DNA from: Tanypteryx hageni
Lineage: Eukaryota > Arthropoda > Insecta > Odonata > Petaluridae
NCBI GenBank assembly: GCA_028673005.1
Contig: CM054116.1
Coordinates: 24,963,840-25,027,839, forward strand
Length of the DNA: 64,000 nt
Reading direction: 5' to 3'
The stretch's first letter is position 1. Each line of letters starts with the position of its first letter. This document shows, piece by piece, positions 1 to 9,628 of the stretch. Both the position numbers and the translations under genes were made by a program. Under the pieces are notes generated by a model. The model made no database searches, was not told where the DNA came from, and saw only the letters and a program-made list of their open reading frames with translations.

Positions 1-582
1 TCTGTAATTTAGGCCTAACATAATTTTTTCTCTGTGGCACTTCTCGTAGATGGGGCAGCAAACTCTTTAAGAAATGGTAATCTTTGTCCACCACGGTCTG
101 CCTCCCTTCTTTCTGTGCATTCAGATGCTGAAATTCTTTCAACTTCATTTCTTCAATTGCTAACAGTTTAGAAATTGCTTTCTTTCTGTCTTTGCTTCTT
201 TCGCTTTATTTTAAGGGTATTCGCTGTGACAGGTTGACATGAACTGCTTGATGCTGAAGGTATTGGAGGTGTCAGATTTCGGACTGTTGGAATTTGTTTC
301 ATTTCTTTGGTCATCTGACTCATTAGCTTTTATGCTGTCTGGTGTCAATGCTCTCTCGTGTTCATATGTTTCTGATGATGGGATATTGCAAACAATTTTT
401 CTTGGAGCAAACTTATCAGCCAAGAATCTCGTCTGCTCGATAAATTTACAATGGGACTTTTTTGTCATGGCACCATCACCTGTTGTGGATTTTTGTTCTT
501 TCAGACATTCTTTATGGTATGTGTCCCTTAAACCCTGCCAATTACTTTTTACTGTGCCACCTGAAAAATTCAATTGTTTCAA
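1..582 (-). pseudogene. MADF-BESS protein of a Harbinger-type element, 3' part, broken
   Basis: Minus-strand coding remnant. The piece 582-211 carries the second half of a MADF (Adf-1/Myb-like) DNA-binding domain, with the core NWQGLRDTYHKE, followed by a Ser/Asn-rich linker. A splice acceptor (TTTTTCAG) lies just before GGTGGCACAG at about 565, so the first half of the domain should be on an upstream exon that I do not find. After a stop near 211 the frame changes. In the new frame, 190-1 reads into a BESS-like motif (DKDYHFLKSLLPHLREVP), the usual C-terminal partner of MADF. MADF-BESS or Myb-like proteins are the accessory DNA-binding proteins of many PIF/Harbinger elements, which fits the DDE transposase on the opposite strand from 687. 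The gene is truncated by the window edge and frameshifted. A host MADF-BESS gene is the alternative. Confidence 0.7.
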
Positions 583-686
583 AATTCCGAGTATGTATTT
601 TTCGACATTAATTGTAGTAATAATAATAGTAAAATAAACCCACTACTAGTGCTACATTAAAACTAATATATTTATTTCTTTTCTAG

Positions 687-1222
687 GTTTCTTTTGATGG
701 GTATTGCCTATAGATCACTGGTGTTTTCATATCAAATTGCACATAATACAGTTGGTGAAATTATTTATGAGACGCGACGCAATTTGGAATATTTTTGCAA
801 GAAGATAATGCCCTTTCCTACCACAAGCAGGTTTCATATAATAGCCCATGATTTCCAAACACTGGAATTTTCCGAATTGTGTGGGATACGTTGATGAAAA
901 ACATGTTCATATAAAATGTCCTAAAAACTCTGGTTCCATGTTTTATAACTACAAACAATTTTTCTCAGTTCATCTTCAAGGAATAGTGGATGTGAATTAC
1001 AGATTTATTACTGCTGATAATGGTGCATATGTACAACAAAGTGATAGTGGTGTGTTCTCATAATCTAATGTCTACTGTCACTTGGAAGCGAACACATTTA
1101 ATTTGCCTTCAGCAAGGGAAATTGCACAAACAAATATTCATGTGCCATTTGTCTTATTGGGTGATCATGGCTACCCATTAGAAGAATATTTGTTAAGACC
1201 ATATCCTGGCAATATTTTTTAA
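687..1222 (+). pseudogene. PIF/Harbinger (HARBI1-like) DDE transposase fragment, degenerate
   Basis: An exon begins after an acceptor (TTTTCTAG) at 687. It reads FLLMGIAYRSLVFSYQIAH, the segment that precedes the nuclease in HARBI1-type transposases. A frameshift near 870 is followed by CVGYVDEKHVHIKCPKNSGS and YNYKQFFS, the first catalytic-Asp block of DDE_Tnp_4. Next comes VDVNYRFITADNGAYVQQSD, the second Asp block, and a premature stop near 1063. A third block in another frame, ending PLEEYLLRPYPGNIF at 1219, matches the family's region after the second Asp. At least two frame breaks make it non-functional. It pairs with the MADF-BESS remnant on the other strand, so 1-1222 is one Harbinger unit whose terminal repeats I cannot delimit. 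Confidence 0.85.
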
Positions 1223-3241
1223 GTTAAAGGCCTTTAGCAAGAACACATTCCTCCCTCCAAAATTTGCTATCTCTATTTTGCCATATTTAGCATACTTAGA
1301 TACATGGAAAACTAAATATGAAAGACTACTTCTATTTTAAAAATATGACAATGACTTTATTTACTACTGCTCTGTAACAGTGAAAAATTGTTGCAAGTTT
1401 AAACCATCCTTATGGAGAAATTACAGGTATTAATTATAAATTCTTCGACAAAGAACGGCGACAAACTAAAGTTAAAATGTAATTTTAATTCACTCACCCT
1501 CACTTCTTCACATATTGGAGTCTTTATTCAGAGAATAAAATACTCAATGTGAACATGTAAATTACTACATCACCAAAGAACAATGACAAACTAAACTTAA
1601 AATGTAACAGGAGTGAGAATAAAAGATGACTCCAACAATGTAAATGTGGAAATAATTCGATTCCCTGCCCACTACCACAGATAATCCACCCCATGGTTAA
1701 TTGAGCCTCGAATAATCAGCGCTTTACTGTATTTAACATGACAGAAGTATGTATGTATTTACCCTATGGCCTTTGAATGGACCAATATAATCTTAATTAT
1801 GAAATTTAATATTTTTCTATTGGAATTATATTTGTCTGGGTGTCGGATTTTTTATCTCGATGAGAAACTATGCATTTAAGATAAAATAAATTATATTTTA
1901 CCTATGCATGCCACAAAACATCTCCCATACAGTGTTTTTGGATGAATAATTGCACACTTTCTTTTGTTGTATCTTAAATGTCATATATTGACAGCACATT
2001 AATTGTTGATGCTAAACTGTATTTCCTTCCTGGTTATTGAACCTGCTGTAATAAAGGAGATGGCAGTTTTAAAAATAAATCTAGGCTATGGGGCAGAAGA
2101 AGAATCATGCTTTACCTCAAATCAAAGAATGCCAAGATTGTCATCCTTATCATTACAGCTGATATAATGGTGTTAAGCAACATTTTGTAATGCTTGGAAG
2201 TTTTCCAAATGAAATAGTAAGGTGAGAACATTGCTGAAATTAATCCTTTGGCTGACCTTAAAAAGCCAGTTGTCTGCAGAATCCATTCAAATAAATAAAT
2301 CTGTAATCTGAAAGTGAACATTTCTTGATTTTTCCACTGTTTCAGTACAATAATCTTATTGAAACAAAGATGGTGTTCCCCTTCTCATGCCAATTGAAAG
2401 TTTCTTCTGGCCTAAAGCTGATTTTAAATTTGTCTATAACGTTATCATTGAAAGTTCTAGTGTGGTCAATTTAAAACATTTCACAATAATGCTAGATGAT
2501 AGGTTGTTCCTTAGAATTCAGGATATTTTAATTACCTTCATGACTTGGCAAACTTAATTTATTTCTGTGTCATACACTGGTTAAGGAATGGACTGTATCC
2601 TTGGTGATGTAAAAAATTAAAATAATGCAATGTCTTGAAATCATGGCATACTTCATTGACTATTTTGAAATGCTCAGCATAAATATAGTTTATAGTTTCT
2701 TTGTATCTATATATGAGAAATAAAAAAAAATTGTGGAAGTTACTCCATCAACATTTGGAAATTTAAAAATTGATTATCCTATCCATACCCTTTCATAAAC
2801 ATCTCATTGTTGAGAGTTCCCTCCCGATGAGGATATATAAACATTTGAAACCATGGTAATGGCACTCAGTGGAACTTTTACAGTTTTTTTTTTCACAATT
2901 GAAATGGACTTCTACAAAGTTAAAGCTTCACTTATTTCTATTACACCTACTTAACCTGATAATGGTAAAAGGAATTATGTAATTTTAAAAATATTTATTT
3001 ATGCATTAATACAAATCATTGGAATATAACAAATTGTAAAAGCAGTAAATACTATAAAATAACATGACATGATGTTTTCTTAGAACAAATAGTGGGATGA
3101 GAAATGGCAAATGAATCAGTCCAGTTCTATCATATCAGATGAAATATGGCATTTCTCACGAGTATGAATGACAAAAGAGCATATTAAAGCAAAGAATTTT
3201 GCCCTGTTTTGCTCAGAGATTTGAGAATTCATATAAAAGTT
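1223..3241. other. Non-coding stretch downstream of CPLANE2
   Basis: No convincing coding region. It should hold the 3' UTR of the CPLANE2 gene, which is read leftward from 3241. Several AATAAA-type signals occur on the minus strand, for example around 2995-3001. Around 1675-1735 there is a sequence (GAGCCTCGAATAATCAGCGC followed by TTTACTGTA) that resembles the terminus of a Tigger/pogo-type element. Short open frames here have no recognisable domain. Confidence 0.5.
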
Positions 3242-6200
3242 TTATGAGGAAGTTGAAGCCTGTCTTGACATTAGCTCTTGGTCTCTTAGCCACAGTCGCT
3301 CACAAATTACGTTCAGAATAGGTGCCACCTGGTGCACTTCATTTCTATCATGGGCTAGCCCATTGTCAATTTTGAGAGTAGGAATCTTCCACTTCAGTTC
3401 AAAATCCCTTAATGCAGATGCAGAAACTTCCATCCCAGTCAATACATTATACCTTAAAAGGAAGATGCTACATGTTTAAGAAGCTATCCAAGAGTATTAA
3501 CTTCTACATTAAATAATTAATAAAATATTGAAATTATTTAATCAATTAGTTTTGAAAAAGTTATTTCATAAGTGGCAAGCATATTGAATCCAAAACTTTA
3601 GCTACCAAAATGCATGCATCAACTTCATTTCACAAAAAAATCATAACTTTTTTGTGTAAGTACTAGCATACAATTATATGACTCAAATTTTAGAATGAAA
3701 TCAAAATATTAGAATGTGAAATTATGACATGAAACAATGTGAATAACAAATTAGGAAATTAAATGCTTTTTATTTAGTGGTTCAACTTTCATAATAATTG
3801 AAAAATGAGTTTTAAAATGGTTCCTCTGCTTTTGCACTACTCCTGTTGAGCAGCACTGCTCAATATTGCAGAATAGAGCTGAATTTAAACCTTTAATTGC
3901 CATCAAAAGTAAACAATAGATTTTTATCATTTTGCAATCAATGATTCCTTTGAAAAATATATTCCATGGTCAAGAGTGTTTGAACAACTGATTATTATAA
4001 ATTTCATCATCTATCAAAGACTAAATCTGAATACAATATAAAATATAATAATAAATAGTCAAACCCAGATTTAGCACCAGCGTTTGTCCATTACTGACAT
4101 TGGTATTAAAGCGGGAGTGTCATTATATCAAGGTATGTAATCATAAGATGGAAGTTTTATTCACAATGATTTATGAGTGGTACAAGGAATGGCACTATAA
4201 GGCAGAGATCTCGAAACTTTTTTACAAGTGGGTCACTTTGTCAATAAATTTTATGCTCACGGGCCAGAATATTAACAAAAACTTTTTACAAATATAGGTG
4301 CACAATATACAAATTTTCGCATTAAAAGGTGGTTTAGTGAATTGGGTAAATTATGATTTTTAGGGGAAATTTTTTGACATGTCACACAGTAGAAGCATAA
4401 ACAACAAAATAACGATATTTTTTCATTTTTGTTAGTTATTTTGAAAGTTTCGTTAATGTTTTTCGTTGTTATTCAAAAATTACTTAATTGAAAACAAAAC
4501 AAAAAACCTTGTCTTACAAGGGGACCTTACGACATGTTGGTCGCCGATTTGGTTGAAAGTTGGTGAGCATGTAGTACCTCCCTAGAGATGAAAAATGCCA
4601 AAGCAAGACAATGCACCTCTCAAGCATTCGCGAGATATTCGCTATCAAATTTGGCGAACGATCTAGCGTTTCAATGTAAACCTTACTATGACACCAAAGG
4701 TCAACAGAAGGCGGTGGCCTAGGTGGTTAAATCCTCAGTCATGGAAGTGTGGGACGGCAGTTCGATCCTAGGGCTGGTATTCTTTAAAAAATTTTTATAT
4801 TTGAATTCTTTCATATGTTTTTCATTTTTTTTGGGTTTTACAATTTGCTGGAAGTTGATTTGATTTATAATTACATTTTCACTAATTATGCAAAGCGAAA
4901 AAAATTTTCTCACAAAGTTAAAAAAAAATTATTTGCATCACCATCAAAAATTAAATGATAATTACTGCTCATGGTCCGTTTATTACACATATTCAACACT
5001 TTGTTTTTACAAGAAACTAATGCTTCATTGCAAATTATAATTCACACATTTATTTATTGATATTATTTGAAAATGTACAATGTTTCAGATGGTAGTTATC
5101 ATAGAAACATGAAAAACAAATATCTAGCTTACACCATGCACACATTATTAAGCAAGTTGATTGACAGGCGCAGTTATTTTTAACAGAGTTTGCTGAAAAA
5201 CACACACCATTCACATTCTTAAAAACCCTCCTATCGCTTGTCAGCTTCGAAGCAAACCACACGTACCTTATCATATCACGAAATACTGGCACCCTTAATT
5301 GGTGATGAATCAACGAATGTATTTTAATTGCATCCTCAGGTGATGATATTTCATGTTTCTGTTCAATTAAAAATGAACAATTCTGCATCCGCTTAATGAA
5401 ATTTTTAATCTGCCTGTAAAAGTTAACATCACAAGGTTGACAGAGTGTAGTGCATTTTGGCGGAATGATTTTAACTGCGCACGTTGATTCATCGTTATCA
5501 CCAACAAAGACTTCATCATACATTGCGAGGTTAGTCTGACCTCCCCAAGAATCAACAAGAAGAAGAAACTGCCTATTTTCAACGTACAGAAGAAGAGTAT
5601 TCTGTAAGAAGAATTTATAAAGCTTTGATGCTAGCTTGCCAGATTTCGAACATGATGCAATTACATTTCCTAACTCACTCGTCAAATGATCAACTTTCTT
5701 TTGGACCACAAGACCGAATTTATCTCCTGATTCTTGAAGGCACAAAAAAACTCATGGAAGCAATTTCCCAGACATAGTTAAGGCATATTGGGCAGTATAT
5801 GAATGAGAAATTTTGTTTAAACTTTTTTTTAACGAAAACACTTTTTACTCCTTGATGAGATTGTAGACTGATATTGACATCCTGTCTGGTCCGTATTAAT
5901 AATGTCATCGGGATCGAATTTCGGGATGACTGCCTTGACTTGTCTACGAAAATTTTCAGCTGCTTCCAACGTCTCTTCCATTGTCACCGCATCCTTTTCA
6001 CTGATGTACCGAGTTATTTTTCGCTGCCGGATCCGATTATTTCTCTTGAATTTTTCAACCCACCTATTAACATGAAAAATTTTTAATTATGTTATATTAT
6101 AAATAAAGTTTCGGTAAATTGTTATATAATTTAATCTACATTCCTTATTTACTATGTAAATACTTACGAGTCACTTGCAGTGAAGCAAAAATTTGTCGAG

Positions 6201-8662
6201 TGGAATTGATACGCCGCAGCCATGGCCCACTGCTTCAATGTTCTCATTGTGACTTGTTGAAAGTCGGCTCTAGCTTCAACGAATCTGTCAATCGACCCCA
6301 TATTAATTGCAGCATATTTGTCTTGTTTGGATCCACCTGATATGATGTCCTGTTCCCACCGCTTTAGCGTCTGCTTATTCGTTAAAAACGAACACCCTTT
6401 CTTCTGCAAAGTTTCCAAACTCCACTTCGGATGTGAAAGGGCTAATGAAACTACTCTCTTCTTATGTTCCAATGGAAGGAGTAGGACTGACGTGTGACTG
6501 ACCATGGCCACGACCTTTGCCCATCAGGTGGTACAACAACTAGAACATTCGAGGGTGAAATGATTTCGAAACAAATATATGAATCATGCACAACCCTCAT
6601 TACAGGGTATCTCATTTATCATTAGACTCGTTCTCACAGATGACAAAACAAACTTACCACAGATCTGTAGTACGTCTGGTTTAACCATAAATTATAATAC
6701 CTTTATTAGTTAGTAAATTTAATTATCCATCAAACAGACATTCAACAACTTCTAATTATAAAACCAAAACCACATAAAACGTTAAAAATTATATCCAAAT
6801 TAAAAAAAGTACAGTATTCGGGATTGAAATAAAGACTTCAGCAACTGCTGGTTAGTAAATCTACAGTCATAATGTTCAATGAAACATTAGTTTCATGTAG
6901 AAACAAAGTGTTGAATATGTGTAATAAACGGACAATGAGCAGTTATTATCGTTTAATTTTTGATGGTGATGCAAATAATTTTTTTTTAACTTTGTGAGAA
7001 AATTTTTTTCGCTTTGCATAATTAGTGAAAATGTAATTATAAATCAAATCAACTTCCAGCAAATTGTAAAACCCAAAAAAAATGAAAAACATATGAAAGA
7101 ATTCAAATATAAAAATTTTTTAAAGAATACCAGCACTGGGATCGAACTGCTGTCCCACACTTCCATGACCGAGGATTTAACCACCTAGGCCACCGCCTTC
7201 TGTTGACCTTCGGCATCATAGTAAGGCATACATTGGAACGCTAGATCGCTCGCCAAATTTGATCGCGAATGCTTGAGAGGTGCATCGTCTTGCTTTGGCA
7301 TTTTTCATCTCTAAGGAGGTGCTACATGCTCACCAACTTTCAACCAAATTGGCGACCAACATGTCGTAAGGTCCCCTTGTTAGATTAGGTTAATTATGGT
7401 GTGCATAATTAAATGGAGCCAAAAATGAAAATTGTGCATGTTCATACCAATGAATTATGAATGAAGTACTTGACAAGCAATTTTACTGAAATGAAACCTC
7501 AAACAGGTGTTCTAGGATTTCATATTATAAAAATTAACAAAACGTTTAACTAAGTGATTAAAAAGATTGAAACTATACAATTAAATTTTTGCATTGCATT
7601 TTTGTAATGTCACATTTTCTTACTTTCCCTTGTCTAATCTGATCAACCCACTTCCCCAACAGAGGGCGTTGTTACTAACAGCTACTTAGCACCAGCTATT
7701 TTCCATGAATAAGACTTCAAATCCTTCATTGCAGAGATGAATTACTCTGGCTTTTCTTAATAATAAAAACAGTTGGTACCGAGATCACATGCAAAGCTAT
7801 ATAATACCATAACGAAACTAAAAACGATCATCGAATGAAACAAAAGGCATAATTTGAAGTCTATAAAGAATGTAAGAGTGCTCAAGTGATATACGAAAAG
7901 TATTTTAAAATCTTGCTTTTCTCGGCAGAAAAGCCTCAAATCAAACGAATAATTACGCTTGAAGAATCATGCTGATATTATATTTTCTCACCTTGTACCA
8001 ACAGCAACTGTTGTAGGATTTTCTCCTGCCTTGATATACCTATTTATAAGTTGAGGGAGCTCTTGAAAGCTACTTTCGTCTGAACATGAAAAAACGAAAA
8101 CTATGGCATCAGCTTTGTCCTTGCATACCTACAATAGCAACAAACATGTTAATTCATTGTTTTGTTTGATAAAATTATAAAGTAAAAGATAAGTATAACC
8201 TCAAATCCTTACTGGCAAAATATGATTGTACTTTTTAATGCTGTTATCCCCAGCATCCCAAAACTGCATCTTGAATAGAACAACTTTATCCCATATTTTT
8301 GCAGGCCAATATATATTGGTTTTTCGAATCCCTATGGTTTCAGCATAGGCTGACAAGCATTTATTTCCCGCAAGTCTTGAAACAGTCGCCGTCTTTCCCA
8401 CACCAGATTTACCGACGACAAATAGCTTGTAACTGACTTCTTCAACACTGGACGGGCATGTAGGTTTTTCAAGAATACCTGCGTTATGCTACACATGATT
8501 ATTCATTTTAAATGCTAAGGATTTTCAGAATATAGCTTAGAAATTTTTAGTTTTACCGAACTGCTTTCTCCCAGTAGTTTGAGGATTGTAGAAATGCTGC
8601 AGCATCGTTTCCCCTTCAGCTGAACTCTGCCAATCCAGAGAAAGAATTGTACCATAATTCAT
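3242..8662 (-). CDS. CPLANE2: CPLANE2/RSG1-like small GTPase, four exons, complete
   Basis: Exons on the minus strand are 8662-8557, 8478-8213, 8128-7992 and 3452-3242. All four have GT-AG borders and compatible phases (1, 0, 2), giving 720 nt and 239 residues from ATG 8662 to TAA 3242, close to the length of vertebrate RSG1. Exon 1 has the NYGTILSLDWQSSAEGE segment. Exon 2 opens GILEKP and contains the P-loop GKSGVGKT and the switch II block FKMQFWDAGD. Exon 3 has ADAIVFVFSCSDESSFQELP. Exon 4 ends with VAPILNVICERLWLRDQE, matching the family C-terminus. In place of the usual NKxD guanine-specificity motif it reads GTRYN, and this motif is also atypical in the family. In other animals the protein works with Inturned, Fuzzy and Wdpcp (the CPLANE complex) in basal-body docking, intraflagellar transport and planar polarity. 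Intron 3 is swollen to 4.5 kb by a DNA transposon. Confidence 0.92.
3453..4516. other. CPLANE2 intron 3, part outside the transposon, with a Tigger-like end
   Basis: Non-coding. At about 4060-4085 it has AGTCAAACCCAGATTTAGC, nearly the complement of the block at 58003-58032 (CGCTAAATCGGTGTTTGACT), which closes a Tigger/pogo relic there. A decayed Tigger terminus therefore probably lies at about 4058. Nothing else is recognised. The rest of intron 3, 7383-7991, lies to the right of the transposon and is also without visible genes. Confidence 0.45.
4517..5025 (+). repeat. Left terminal inverted repeat of the intron-3 transposon
   Basis: The inverted copy lies at 6871-7379. Blocks compared throughout agree apart from scattered substitutions, for example GGACGGCAGTTCGATCC here against GGACAGCAGTTCGATCC on the other side. 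Similarity fades near AACTAATGCTTCATTG (about 5015-5030). The repeat contains a tRNA-like module and a short frame that appears in both copies only because the DNA is duplicated. Confidence 0.9.
4708..4782 (+). other. tRNA-like Pol III promoter module in the left TIR
   Basis: TGGCCTAGGTGG (4715-4726) fits the internal A box of tRNA genes. GTTCGATCC (4760-4768) fits the core of the B box at normal spacing. A T-containing run follows the GGTATTC end at about 4778-4797. The rest does not fold as a normal tRNA by eye, so I call it tRNA-derived rather than a tRNA gene. Confidence 0.65.
5050..6511 (-). pseudogene. HTH + DDE transposase (TDQTG family), spliced, frameshifted
   Basis: Exon 1 (6511-6168) encodes an N-terminal HTH region (EHKKRVVSLALSHPKWSLET, then QTLKRWEQDI) and ends CFTASD at a good donor (GTAAGT). 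A 104-bp intron (6167-6064) joins it in phase to WVEKFKRNNRIRQRKITRYI, the CENP-B/Tc5-like second HTH. The first catalytic block is IINTDQTGCQYQ. After frame breaks between about 5870 and 5745 the rest is open: SGDKFGLVVQKK, the second Asp block [12 protein letters not shown], and the third Asp in PPKCTTLCQPCDVNFYRQIK, 40 residues after the second. A Cys-rich tail (CQSTCLIMCAWCKLDICFSC) follows. A homologous copy lies at 63100-63930. Inactive because of the frameshifts. Confidence 0.85.
6871..7379 (-). repeat. Right terminal inverted repeat of the intron-3 transposon
   Basis: Inverted partner of 4517-5025, ending GGTCCCCTTG at 7379, followed by TTA. It differs from the left arm by scattered substitutions only, so the insertion is moderately young. 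The tRNA-like module in it is on the minus strand, pointing into the element like its partner. Confidence 0.9.
7122..7196 (-). other. tRNA-like Pol III promoter module in the right TIR
   Basis: Inverted copy of the left module. The A-box-like TGGCCTAGGTGG is the complement of 7181-7192, and the B-box-like GCAGTTCGATCCC is the complement of about 7137-7149. The B-box side is closer to the tRNA consensus here than in the left copy. Both modules would be transcribed towards the middle of the element. Confidence 0.65.
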
Positions 8663-9628
8663 ATTTATACACCTTTTCCTAGTGAAATGTCAAATGTAAA
8701 CACATTACACCAGAAGAATCTAAGAAAACCGTTCAGACAGCATTGACATTACCAACAGAACGAAAAATATATTTTAAAAGGTGGTACGGTGGTACCGTGT
8801 ATATTACACTTTCTCCCATATAGATGGTTTTTAAGACCCTTTATTGTCAAATATTCCAAAAATTTTAATTTTATTTATAAAATCACAAATTTTCAGACTT
8901 TAAAAATTAATTTTGTATGAAAATACAAAAATAAAATGATTTAATTTCAAAATTGAACAAATGAGTTACGAAATTGTTTACCAAAGGAGAACCCGCCAAT
9001 TCGACGTCATTTGATCGCCGGTTTCCGTTAGTTGAGTACTGCTCGTTCTCCGTGTGAGTCTTGTAGCCATAGGCGTACCCAGGATTTTTGTTTGGGAGGG
9101 GCCCACAATGGTAAACACTCATTTCCATGTTTACATTTTTATATGTAAACATGCACATATTCACAAACAAACATATACATAGGCAGTGGTATATTAAGAA
9201 TGAAACTCATTGATTTAGTGTATGAAAATACATATTTTTAACAACACATTTATTATCCTGTGGATAAAATATATTTAATTTAAAAATTACAACATTTATA
9301 CCATTACAGCCAAAAGAAAATACGTTGATTTACAAATAAAAAAATAAGTTGTCATAAAAAATACAAGGTCCCCAGCTAGCGCCTATGCATAAATCAGCCT
9401 CTGCATATAGGCATTCATAAAAACATATAAAATGAAAAACAATGTTGGTTACAAATTTATCTGTTATTTAGAACAAACATTCTCAGTTTCTCATAGAAAT
9501 ATGTATATTAACATTGAATTTGAATATAAATCTTTCGATTTTTCATATCATGAAATTAATATTTATAGGTTTTGTTTACTAAAACATAAAATAAAAATTA
9601 ATTGGGTAACACAATAACAATTTTATAT
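8663..9628. other. Intergenic: CPLANE2 upstream region and transposon end
   Basis: 8663-9064 is the upstream side of CPLANE2; I see no certain promoter element. From about 9066, CATAGGCGTACCCAGG begins, a hAT-type end like those of non-autonomous elements elsewhere in the window. A CGCCTATG at about 9382-9389 may be the other end of a small element, but the flanks show no convincing target duplication. 9240-9628 is AT-rich and contains no recognisable gene. Confidence 0.4.

Larger units (their letters stand above)
4517..7379 (-). mobile_element. DNA transposon with ~510-bp TIRs and TTA target duplication (TDQTG DDE family)
   Basis: The two ends are long inverted repeats that begin CAAGGGGACCTTACGACATG. 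They are flanked by the trinucleotide TTA on both sides (4514-4516 and 7380-7382). The interior (5050-6511, minus strand) encodes a helix-turn-helix plus DDE transposase related to the IS630/Tc1/pogo group. The 3-bp duplication is unusual for that group, which normally duplicates TA. If the border is placed differently the duplication could be read another way, but TTA with a CAAGGGG end is the only perfectly symmetric solution I find. The element sits inside intron 3 of CPLANE2 in the same orientation as the gene. Confidence 0.85.

Noticed and set aside
5874..6340. Plus-strand frames over the intron-3 transposase
   Set aside because: Complement of the HTH and first catalytic block on the minus strand, which show clear family motifs and a spliceable intron.
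4719..7188. Identical short frames at 4719-4913 (minus) and 6994-7188 (plus) as a conserved small protein
   Set aside because: They are the two copies of the transposon's terminal inverted repeat; conservation is at the DNA level and the frame includes the tRNA-like module.
9065..9390. A short inverted-repeat element with CATAGGCG/CGCCTATG ends
   Set aside because: The ends match for only eight bases and the flanks show no target duplication; kept only as a remark on the hAT-like end.
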